This document shows, piece by piece, positions 1-8,980 of a stretch of 33,607 nucleotides of DNA. How positions within the stretch are numbered: position 1 is the first letter of the stretch; each line of letters opens with the position of its first letter. Made by a program: the position numbers and the translations under genes. The stretch is from Pseudomonadota bacterium (GTDB taxonomy: Bacteria > Pseudomonadota > Gammaproteobacteria > Steroidobacterales > Steroidobacteraceae), in NCBI GenBank assembly GCA_021807675.1, contig JAKBCR010000021.1, positions 1 through 33,607 on the forward strand. Direction: 5' to 3'. The notes beneath the pieces were generated by a model. That model was not told the DNA's origin. It ran no database searches and was given only the letters and a program-made list of their open reading frames with translations.

Positions 1-104
1 TTGTAATCGTTGGGATGGACCAGGAGCTGGAGCGCAACCACCGCGGCGATGAGTACCACGATGATACAGCCGACCACGATGCCGAAGATTCGCAACGCTC
101 GCAT
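1..104 (-). CDS. AsmA-family protein, N-terminal fragment (runs off left edge)
   Basis: The reverse strand from the ATG at 104 encodes 34 residues before the window ends. They begin MRALRIFGIVVGCIIVVLIA, a single membrane anchor, followed by ALQLLVHPNDYK-like sequence. A short basic start, one hydrophobic helix and an L(V/I)xPNDYK segment are typical of AsmA-family inner-membrane-anchored periplasmic proteins, which are linked to outer-membrane lipid and protein homeostasis. A good ribosome binding site (GAGGTG) lies about 8 bases upstream of the ATG, which supports the start. Most of the protein is outside the window, so the family call rests on this end only. Confidence 0.6.
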   Translation of the reverse strand, partial: MRALRIFGIVVGCIIVVLIAAVVALQLLVHPNDY

Positions 105-132
105 GGCCCGCACCTCGCTCGGATGGGACTCT

Positions 133-138
133 ATTCTA
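133..138 (-). promoter_or_regulatory. possible -10 box for the asmA-like gene
   Basis: On the reverse strand TAGAAT lies about 29 bases upstream of the ATG at 104, at a reasonable distance for a -10 element. I see no convincing -35 hexamer 16-18 bases further up, so this is weak. Confidence 0.25.
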
Positions 139-338
139 GCTCATGCCAGAGCACCGGCGGAGTTACCGTCGGCGGCAAGCGGGCAGCGCGACGGGTGTTG
201 AGCCGCACTTATCCCGGAGGCGGCGGGCCGGCCCATCTGCGATCCGGCCGTTTCAGGTCCAGTCACCGCGCCCCGGGCTTCGTCCCTTCCGGGCACGCTG
301 CCATCGGCGTCAGTTCCTTGCTCGGCCCAGGTCGCCTG

Positions 339-662
339 TCACCTCGGCGGGTCTTCGCGCAACCCCGGCAATTGTGCCACCGCGCCCAGTGTCAGCGCCT
401 GAGCCGCCACCGAGACGAACGCCGCCGGCCCGAGAAGGGGCGGCAGCCGGTGAGATGGCTGGCGAGAAAACCGCTCGCGCCGACCCCACTGTGCGCCGCC
501 AAAAACGGTCAGAGTGCATCCGAGCGCCAGGAGCGGAAAGGCGGAGCGCAACAGCCGCAGCCGTTGGAAGCGGGGCAGCAGATATCCGCAGGCGAGTCCT
601 ATTGCCGCGCCGGCGCCCATCGGGAGTGCGATCGGCCCGCAACCCCCGCACCCGCGCCTCAT
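339..662 (-). CDS. small hypothetical membrane protein
   Basis: This frame encodes 107 residues. It is not a family I recognise. Hydrophobic stretches at about residues 13-30, 37-55 and 73-93 suggest two or three membrane helices separated by Arg-rich loops. Codons on this strand favour G or C at the third position, as in the confident genes nearby, which argues for real coding. Two competing frames on the plus strand are rich in Arg, Pro and Ser and look like shadows. The start is uncertain: the ATG at 662 and an internal ATG at 620 are both possible and neither has a strong ribosome binding site. It reads toward the asmA-like gene, with about 230 bases between them. No function is assigned. 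Confidence 0.45.
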   Translation of the reverse strand: MRRGCGGCGPIALPMGAGAAIGLACGYLLPRFQRLRLLRSAFPLLALGCTLTVFGGAQWGRRERFSRQPSHRLPPLLGPAAFVSVAAQALTLGAVAQLPGLREDPPR

Positions 663-683
663 CCGACGCCGCGCCCTGGCTGA

Positions 684-709
684 CCGGATCCCAAGCGCTC
701 GGGATCCGG
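684..709. repeat. perfect 9-bp inverted repeat
   Basis: CCGGATCCC at 684-692 is followed by 8 bases and then its exact complement GGGATCCGG at 701-709. It lies between the divergently read small membrane genes (339-662 minus, 840-1235 plus). There is no T-run, so it is more likely an operator or another palindromic site than a terminator. Confidence 0.55.
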
Positions 710-839
710 CACCGCGATGCAGGACCGCCGGCCGTCGCGCTGTGTCCGCCGTGACACAGTCGACAATCTGTTAACCTAAGACCAACGGGCGATGAAGTGG
801 CCGAAAGCTCGGTCGCCGTCCGCTCCATGCGAGGCCGCC

Positions 840-1235
840 GTGAAGTACATCGTTGTCATCGCGCGCTTACTCCTCAGTCTCCTCGGCATCGCTCTCGTGG
901 TGCTCGGGATTCTCTTCTGGACCGGACACGCGCTCTCACTGCTGCCGCTTCACATGATGCTCGGCGGACTTTTCGTCATATCCCTCTGGGCTCTCGCGAT
1001 CCCCGGGCTTTTCTCGCGTGACAGCCGACCGCTCGCTCTCGTCGTCCTTATCTGGAGCCTGATCGTCCCGGTGCTCGGTGCCGCGCAGGTGCGCCTGCTC
1101 CCGGGCGCGGATCACTGGCTGATTCAGGCGGCTCATCTGCTCGTCGGTCTGATCGCCATCGGACTCGGCCATTCGCTCGCAGGTCGCATCGGCAGGCGAT
1201 CGGCGGTTGCGCCCGCCGTTGCCGAGAGCGCTTGA
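840..1235 (+). CDS. small four-helix membrane protein, unknown function
   Basis: The frame encodes about 131 residues from a GTG at 840, beginning VKYIVVIARLLLSLLGIALV. A longer form from the ATG at 792 adds 16 polar residues without membrane character. I prefer the GTG because the hydrophobic domain starts there and GAGG lies about 7 bases upstream. Four hydrophobic segments are visible, at roughly residues 3-26, 33-53, 62-80 and 92-110. They are separated by short loops, and the C-terminus is basic then Ala-rich. I do not recognise a specific family. The gene is convergent with the methyltransferase gene that ends at 1312. Confidence 0.65.
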   Translation: MKYIVVIARLLLSLLGIALVVLGILFWTGHALSLLPLHMMLGGLFVISLWALAIPGLFSRDSRPLALVVLIWSLIVPVLGAAQVRLLPGADHWLIQAAHLLVGLIAIGLGHSLAGRIGRRSAVAPAVAESA

Positions 1236-1311
1236 CCCGCCAAGCCCGATCGACGCTCTTCGGCTCTCGAGAAGCGAAGCGTTCCGCCCGCGTGTCGTCG
1301 TCCCGCCCGAC

Positions 1312-2172
1312 TCAAGGATTCGTGGCGGTAACGATCCAGATCGAGCCGCCCAGCATCACCGCGTCGCCAACCTGGTAGCGTGTCAGCGCGGCGCGAATCG
1401 AGCTTGTCGCGGCGGCCTGCAGCTGCGGGGGCTGGCCTTCCAGCGCGCGGCTCGCAGGACCCATCCCGGTCGCCGTCTCGACTGCGGCCTCGAGGCCGCG
1501 ACCGATTCCGATATCGAGCGACAACTCGACCGCCTCGAACCTCACCTCACCGAACCCGGCAGCCTCGAGAATGCCGCGGACCCGGTGCTCGTCTGCGAAA
1601 GCAAACGGGCCGGGATCTTCGGGAGCGACCGGGGCCGGCCGCGGCACGTGCCGGCTCGCTGCCTCGAGCGGCAGCATCAACCACGGATTGCTCTGCGGCT
1701 CGCGCCAGCACGCGAAGGTGAGCCGTGCCCCGCTGCGCAGCCCCCGCCGAATGTTGGCGAAGGATTTCCGCGGCTGCGCGAAGAACATCACTCCGAAGCG
1801 GGAGAAGAGAAGGTCGGCCGCCCCTGGCTCGAAGGCGTAGGCGGTGGCATCTGCCTGGATGAAATCGATGGGCAGCCCGGCCGGCACACGCTCACGCGCC
1901 CGCGCGAGCATGGGCCCGGAGATGTCGACGCCGAGCACCCGGCCGCCCGGGGCCACGCGTCGGGCGAGCTCGATCGTCGTGAAGCCGCACCCGCACCCGA
2001 CATCGAGCGCCACTTCACCGCCCGAAGGCGCGGCTCGTTGCAACACCAGGTCCGCCACGGGCGCCAAGAGGGTGTCCTGGTCCTGCTGCCTTGCCCGCCA
2101 ACGCTCGCCCACGGGGCCATTCCAGTAAGCGACCTGATCGGCGTTGCGATCGTCAGTGGCGAGAAGCGACAT
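1312..2172 (-). CDS. class I SAM-dependent methyltransferase
   Basis: This is a 286-residue Rossmann-fold methyltransferase. Motif I, LDVGCGCGF, is at residues 56-64 and binds S-adenosylmethionine. The acidic residue ending strand 2 is in GVDIS at about 81-85, and motif II/III is around QADAT at 106-110. The early YWNGPVGERW segment is typical of UbiE/Methyltransf_11/25 enzymes that act on small molecules. The start at 2172 is only 12 bases after the sulfatase stop, and a GAGGTGA sequence overlaps the sulfatase 3' end, so the two genes are very likely co-transcribed. The substrate cannot be inferred. Its position at the end of a sulfotransferase/sulfatase cluster hints that it modifies the same molecule, but that is inference. 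Confidence 0.9.
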   Translation of the reverse strand: MSLLATDDRNADQVAYWNGPVGERWRARQQDQDTLLAPVADLVLQRAAPSGGEVALDVGCGCGFTTIELARRVAPGGRVLGVDISGPMLARARERVPAGLPIDFIQADATAYAFEPGAADLLFSRFGVMFFAQPRKSFANIRRGLRSGARLTFACWREPQSNPWLMLPLEAASRHVPRPAPVAPEDPGPFAFADEHRVRGILEAAGFGEVRFEAVELSLDIGIGRGLEAAVETATGMGPASRALEGQPPQLQAAATSSIRAALTRYQVGDAVMLGGSIWIVTATNP

Positions 2173-2184
2173 GGCTGAACGATA

Positions 2185-3663
2185 TCACCTCGGCGCTGCA
2201 TCGTCTGTCCCGAAGCCGCACTTCCGCGCCAGCGCCCCGGCGAGCTCGCCTCTGCCCGTTGCCCGCAGCCGCTCGAGGTACGCCGGCAATTCCCCGCGCA
2301 CGTGGAACGGGCCGCCTTCCTGCGCCACGCTCTCCAGCGGATCGCGGCCGCGCGCCGCATGGCGGATCATCGCTGCGCGCCAGCGAGAGAGCAGGGTGAA
2401 GCCCCGGCCCACGACATCGGCCCGTTCCGCCGCGAGATTGCGCTGCTCGAAAGGGTCGCTCCTCAGATCAAAGAGCATGACATCGTCGAAGAGGTGGTAG
2501 CCGCCGTGAAGGGTGCTGATCAGGATCCAATCATCGAAGCGGACGCCCCGCTGACACGTCCAGGCCCCTTGGGATACGACCAGGTAGTCCCGGCCGACAT
2601 CCGCTGCGGAGCGCAGGCCGGCGGCGAACGACCGTCCGTCCCAACTCTCCGGAACCTTCTGCCCCAAAAGCTCGAGCAAGGTTGCGGTGACGTCGAACTG
2701 ATAGTGCAGCGCACGACGCCGGCCCGCGTCGAGTCCGGGCCATCTGAGGATCAACGGAACGTGCGTCGTGTGCTCATCCGCGGTCTGGTGATCGCAGTAG
2801 ATGTTGAGCTCCCCCAACGTCTCGCCATGATCGGCGGATACCATGATCGCCGTATCGCTCTCGACGCCGAGCTCCTCCAGAAGCTCCAGCAGCCTCCCCA
2901 CACAACGGTCGGCGGCGAGTACCCCGACATCGTAACCATCGAACATCGCACGCACCGCCGCCATGTCGACCATCTCTTGCGGCTGCCGCGGGTAGTGAGC
3001 GCGATCGTACTCGTTTGGCCTGAACCCACGTCCCTCTCGCGCACCATGCGGCCCGCACCCCTGCCAGTGGCGGGCACGGACTTCCTCCGTCAGCCACGCG
3101 GGCGCAGGCGAGTCTCGGAAGGGCTCCCCGTACGAAGCCGCCGTCCGATACGGCGCGTGCGGGTCCCACAGATGGACGTGAAGAAACCACCCGTCGTCCC
3201 TGCCGCGCCTCCTCAGCCAGTCCGCGGCGATCGCGTACACCTCCTCCGCGGTCTCCATTCCCCATTTGCCGACGTTGTAAGCCTCATCGAAGCCCGCGTG
3301 CCAATGGAAAGCGGAGTGGCGGTGCGCGAAGGAACTGACCGTGACAGTCCGCAGCCCCGCCTGCTTCAGACGGCTCGGGAACGAGTCGAGGTGCAGGCGG
3401 GAGAAGAACCCCCTCCCGGGGCCGTCGATCGCCGGATCCGCATCCGTGCCGCCGTGGTTGACCACTCCATTGTGAATTCCGAAGCGGCCGGTGAGAAGGG
3501 CCGTGCGGCTCGGCAGGCAGGGAACGTCGGAGGCGTATACGCCCTCGAACACGATCGCCCCGGCCGCCATGCGGTCGATGTTGGGACTCGTCGCCCGAGG
3601 ATAGCCGTAGCAGCCCAGGTGATCGGCACGCAGAGTGTCGATATCCACGTAGAGCAGTCTCAT
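2185..3663 (-). CDS. Cys-type sulfatase, cytoplasmic
   Basis: This 492-residue protein belongs to the alkaline phosphatase/arylsulfatase superfamily. The N-terminus, VDIDTLRADHLGCYGYPR, carries metal-binding Asp residues. The signature CLPSRTALLTGR begins at Cys49; in active enzymes of the family this Cys is converted to formylglycine by a separate maturation enzyme, which is not in this window. A second metal-binding motif, SADHGETLGE, and the THVPLILRWPG segment follow in the usual order. There is no signal peptide: the first residues are already the catalytic core. The enzyme is therefore expected in the cytoplasm, unlike most arylsulfatases. It likely hydrolyses a sulfate ester, though a phosphonate or phosphate ester is possible. 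It is read after the sulfotransferase gene and just before the methyltransferase gene. Confidence 0.9.
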   Translation of the reverse strand: MRLLYVDIDTLRADHLGCYGYPRATSPNIDRMAAGAIVFEGVYASDVPCLPSRTALLTGRFGIHNGVVNHGGTDADPAIDGPGRGFFSRLHLDSFPSRLKQAGLRTVTVSSFAHRHSAFHWHAGFDEAYNVGKWGMETAEEVYAIAADWLRRRGRDDGWFLHVHLWDPHAPYRTAASYGEPFRDSPAPAWLTEEVRARHWQGCGPHGAREGRGFRPNEYDRAHYPRQPQEMVDMAAVRAMFDGYDVGVLAADRCVGRLLELLEELGVESDTAIMVSADHGETLGELNIYCDHQTADEHTTHVPLILRWPGLDAGRRRALHYQFDVTATLLELLGQKVPESWDGRSFAAGLRSAADVGRDYLVVSQGAWTCQRGVRFDDWILISTLHGGYHLFDDVMLFDLRSDPFEQRNLAAERADVVGRGFTLLSRWRAAMIRHAARGRDPLESVAQEGGPFHVRGELPAYLERLRATGRGELAGALARKCGFGTDDAAPR

Positions 3664-3783
3664 GGCGCCTTGCCTCTCTCGATGCCTTCGGGCCCATCCC
3701 CCTCGGTGCCGGCGAGTCGAAGAGAAACGTATCGCAGTGACCGGCGAATGTCAGCGGCAGCGCGATCGCGATAGCCGCGAGCC

Positions 3784-3811
3784 CGGGCGGGGCGGGGTCG
3801 CGCCCCGCCCG
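3784..3811 (-). terminator. 10-bp GC hairpin after the small YIDP gene
   Basis: CGGGCGGGGC at 3784-3793 and its exact complement at 3802-3811 form a perfect 10-bp stem with an 8-base loop. It starts 4 bases beyond the stop of the small membrane protein gene, on the way to the sulfatase gene. There is no T-run, so it is either a weak or factor-assisted terminator or an mRNA-stabilising hairpin that lowers expression of the two downstream genes. Confidence 0.45.
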
Positions 3812-3815
3812 AGGA

Positions 3816-4124
3816 TCATTCCGCATGACCGCTCTGATGCTCATCCGGTTGCGCTTCCTTGGCGCGGCCACCCCGCACGACCCAGACCACCGCGTTGGCG
3901 AGTCTCGTACAGGCACGCACGATGACGCGCCGGAGAAACGCGAAGGCGGAGCCGATCGCGATGAGCAGCGGGAAGAGGAACTGATAGAGCGCTCCCGCCG
4001 AGTTCGGATCGATGTACGCGTATGCGGGCTTCAAGGGCATGCACGTGAGCACGGCAACCACGGCAACCATTCCGATGAGGGTTGTGCGCTTCATGCCTCG
4101 ATTCCGAGCAAGGGCTGTACCCAT
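3816..4124 (-). CDS. small signal-peptide/membrane protein with AYIDP motif
   Basis: The frame encodes 102 residues. An N-terminal signal-like segment (residues 11-36) ends in PAYA and is followed directly by YIDPNSAG. A second hydrophobic helix lies at about 45-63, then a basic helix, then a polar tail (KEAQPDEHQ). Tiny proteins with a signal peptide, a YIDP(G/N) motif and one helix are common beside polysaccharide and sulfatase-type genes, but I know of no assigned biochemical role. The ATG at 4124 overlaps the sulfotransferase stop (TGATG), and GGGAGAAGG precedes it, so translation is probably coupled. A start ten codons later (4094) would give a more conventional signal peptide. A longer frame reaching 4502 is only the antisense extension and is rejected. 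Confidence 0.8.
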   Translation of the reverse strand: MGTALARNRGMKRTTLIGMVAVVAVLTCMPLKPAYAYIDPNSAGALYQFLFPLLIAIGSAFAFLRRVIVRACTRLANAVVWVVRGGRAKEAQPDEHQSGHAE

Positions 4125-5182
4125 CAGCCTTCTCCCTCGCCGAAGCGGTGGCGCGCCGCACGCATCACCCGATCGAGCTGCAGCACGGACTCGTCCTCTG
4201 GCATTGCCGAGCGCTCCCCACGATGGATGGGGACCGAGGCGAGCGCTGTCTCGATGTCGCCCGCGAGCGAGCGCTCGCTGTGGCTCGACCGGTTGCCGGC
4301 GAATTGCAGGATCTGCCGCAGGACGCGCTCCGGGTCCGTCTGCAGCGCCTCGAAATCCACCCACAGCAGCTGCTCGCGGCTCATCTCCGCGATGCAGCGC
4401 TCGAGCACCCGGCAGCAGGCCCGTACGGCCTCGCGAAGGAACTGTTGGAGGACGTCGTCCGCGCAATTCCACAGCGCATAGACACGCATCATCGCGCTCC
4501 ACATCCTGACGTTCGATGCCAGCACCTCACCCGGATGGCGGCCGATCCAGATGAAGCGGGCTCCAGGGAAGAGCTTGCACAGCATCGGAATCCGGAAGGT
4601 GTGCCCCGGAGACTTCAGCAGTAGTCGTCCGCCCCCCGCGCCCGCGATACCCCGCACGAACTCCCGCCAGCGCTCGAGAGGGGCGCCTCCCTCCGACCAC
4701 GATACTGCGCCGCACTCGAGCAGCCGTCTCGGATCGATGAGGCCCCGGTATAGCGAGTGCTCGCCAAGGAGGAGAAGGGCGAACTCGTCCTCCTGCGGAC
4801 CCTCGGCCGCGATCATGCCTTCATCCATCGGGCGCTTGACGGCCGCCGTGGCCGCAGGGGGGCCCGTGAGAAAGCAGGTGGAGGGATGGAAGCACTGCCA
4901 AGTCTGAGGAGTGGCCCAGCCGCCGCAGGCGTTCACCAGCTCGTGCAGCGCCGTCGTCCCGGAGCGCCAGAGTCCGACGATGAACATCGGATCGGCCGCG
5001 TCTGCGCGCGGCATACGCTGCAGCTGCGTGCGCCAATTGATCTCGAACCAGTGGGCGTGCCAGCTCGACCGCAGGCCGTAGCCGCGCGGCGCGCGGGCCG
5101 GCCTGCCGCCCCGGCGGATCCACTGCGCCAGGGCTCGCGCCCCGAACAATGGCTGAAAGACGAAGTCTGGCTGGGCGCTCAT
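4124..5182 (-). CDS. sulfotransferase family protein (PAPS-dependent)
   Basis: The 352-residue protein carries a sulfotransferase P-loop-like 5'-phosphosulfate loop, FIVGLWRSGTTALHELV, at about residues 67-83. The 3'-phosphate-binding region LLKSPGHTFRIP through GRHPGEVLAS is at about 187-223, with the conserved Arg and Ser of the latter motif visible. Such enzymes move sulfate from PAPS to a hydroxyl or amine acceptor; the acceptor is unknown here. Many bacterial members of this Sulfotransfer_3-like group have no characterised substrate. The ATG at 5182 is preferred over an upstream GTG at 5293, because the extra 37 residues look like untranslated leader and would use up the promoter space shared with the divergent hydrolase gene. 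It heads the group of genes reading down to 1312. Confidence 0.88.
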   Translation of the reverse strand: MSAQPDFVFQPLFGARALAQWIRRGGRPARAPRGYGLRSSWHAHWFEINWRTQLQRMPRADAADPMFIVGLWRSGTTALHELVNACGGWATPQTWQCFHPSTCFLTGPPAATAAVKRPMDEGMIAAEGPQEDEFALLLLGEHSLYRGLIDPRRLLECGAVSWSEGGAPLERWREFVRGIAGAGGGRLLLKSPGHTFRIPMLCKLFPGARFIWIGRHPGEVLASNVRMWSAMMRVYALWNCADDVLQQFLREAVRACCRVLERCIAEMSREQLLWVDFEALQTDPERVLRQILQFAGNRSSHSERSLAGDIETALASVPIHRGERSAMPEDESVLQLDRVMRAARHRFGEGEG

Positions 5183-5354
5183 CTCTCGATAACTGCTTGG
5201 GTCACTTCCGCGTTCCGTGCCCTTGAGCGCGCCCGCGGCTTCGGGCGCGCCGAAAGTGGCGCGTTCAGCTCCTTGGCCGCGCGCCGTCGGCACGACTCTG
5301 CGCTGCCGCGCGGCCCGCTCTCTCCAAGGGTGAGTGGCCCCGTGCGACGGTCTG

Positions 5355-5363
5355 TGCTAGATA
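5355..5363 (+). promoter_or_regulatory. possible extended -10 box for the hydrolase gene
   Basis: TGCTAGATA (TG, one base, then TAGATA) ends 6 bases before the ATG at 5370. If used, transcription would begin at or within a base or two of the start codon. No Shine-Dalgarno sequence is visible in the same interval. No clear -35 hexamer is seen. Confidence 0.3.
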
Positions 5364-5369
5364 GTCCGG

Positions 5370-6107
5370 ATGAGCAAGATCGACATCAAGACCCGCGACG
5401 GCTCGTGCCCGAGCCATATCTATCGGCCTGCAGGCACGGGCCCCTGGCCAGCGGTGATCGTCTATATGGACGCACTCGCCATCCGCCCGGCCATGCTCGA
5501 GCTTGGCGAGCGGCTGGCGACGCACGGCTACTTCGTGCTGCTGCCGGACCTCTTCTATCGCGTGGGACCCTATGAGCCCATGGATCCGAAGGTGATCTTC
5601 TCGAATCCCGAGAAGCGCAAGGTCATGATGGAGAAATTGTTTCCCTCCGCCAGCTCCTCCAATGTGATGTCCGACACCCGCGCGTTCCTCGACTTTCTCG
5701 CTGCGCAGCCCGACGTGAAGCAAGGCGGCATCGGCACCACCGGCTACTGCATGGGTGGGCGCCTCTCGCTCATCGCCGCCGGGACCTATCCCGATTCCAT
5801 CGCGGCAGCGGCGTCCTATCATGGTGGCAACATCGCGAACGATGCGCCGGACAGCCCGCATCTGCTCGCGCCCAAGATGAAAGCCCGGGTCTACGTCGCG
5901 GGTGCGATCGAGGATCAGTCCTTTCCGGATGACATGAAGGCTCGCCTCGAGAAAGCGCTCACCGACGCGGGTGTCGACCACAAGATCGAGACTTACCCGG
6001 CCAGGCACGGCTGGGTCTTCCCCGACTTCCCGGTATACGATGCCGCTGCATCGGAGCGTCATTGGCAGAGCATGCTCGCGCTCTTCGACTCGACATTGAA
6101 GCGCTGA
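5370..6107 (+). CDS. dienelactone hydrolase family protein
   Basis: This is a 245-residue alpha/beta hydrolase. The nucleophile elbow GYCMGGR places Cys127 as nucleophile. Asp182 (AIEDQSFPDD) and His213 (ARHGWVFPD) complete the Cys-Asp-His triad typical of dienelactone hydrolases. The length matches the family. These cytoplasmic enzymes open enol-lactones in chlorocatechol-type pathways, but many homologues act on other esters or lactones. No ring-cleavage genes lie beside it, so the substrate is open. The ATG at 5370 lacks a recognisable ribosome binding site. The divergent sulfotransferase gene starts about 190 bases upstream. Confidence 0.93.
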   Translation: MSKIDIKTRDGSCPSHIYRPAGTGPWPAVIVYMDALAIRPAMLELGERLATHGYFVLLPDLFYRVGPYEPMDPKVIFSNPEKRKVMMEKLFPSASSSNVMSDTRAFLDFLAAQPDVKQGGIGTTGYCMGGRLSLIAAGTYPDSIAAAASYHGGNIANDAPDSPHLLAPKMKARVYVAGAIEDQSFPDDMKARLEKALTDAGVDHKIETYPARHGWVFPDFPVYDAAASERHWQSMLALFDSTLKR

Positions 6108-6430
6108 TACGCGAGCCAGCGTCCCGCTCCAGCGCCCTGACTTCCAGGCTCGCGCGGGACGCCTATCCCTCTCTGGACACGGCATGCGGTGACCGCGGGC
6201 CGGTGACTCCTTCCTGACTGTCCGCGGCGGACCGAAACCCCCTCGGGTCCGCACTGGCGGGGTGCAAGGCCCCGGTATCGAGCGCATCCTGGTGCATCGC
6301 ACGCGACGATCGCCGCCCGGTCGAGTCCTTTCGCGACACGAACGGCCTGAAAATGCGCGCCATGCGGAGCCGCCGGCCCGGGGCGTCCGCCGCGCACGGG
6401 AATTGCAAGCCGCATCCAGGGGTGTGCATC
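6108..6430. other. intergenic region between hydrolase and glycogen phosphorylase genes
   Basis: This stretch of 323 bases carries no convincing gene. Immediately after the hydrolase stop is a pair of interleaved inverted repeats (annotated separately). The remainder is GC-rich, without a clear sigma-70 promoter. The last bases contain AGGGG about 9 bases before the glgP ATG. Confidence 0.5.
6111..6162 (+). terminator. two interleaved inverted repeats after the hydrolase gene
   Basis: GCGAGCC (6111-6117) pairs with GGCTCGC (6147-6153), and GCGTCCCGC (6119-6127) pairs with GCGGGACGC (6154-6162). Both are exact. The arms cross (A, B, A', B'), so in RNA only one stem could form easily at a time, unless a pseudoknot forms. 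The element starts 3 bases beyond the hydrolase stop, so a termination or attenuation role is likely. No T-run follows. Confidence 0.5.
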
Positions 6431-8923
<2,493 letters not shown>

Positions 8924-8980
8924 CGCGCGAGCCGCCCGCGGCCTACCCGGGCGCGGCGTCCACGCGCGGCAGGCGGACTT

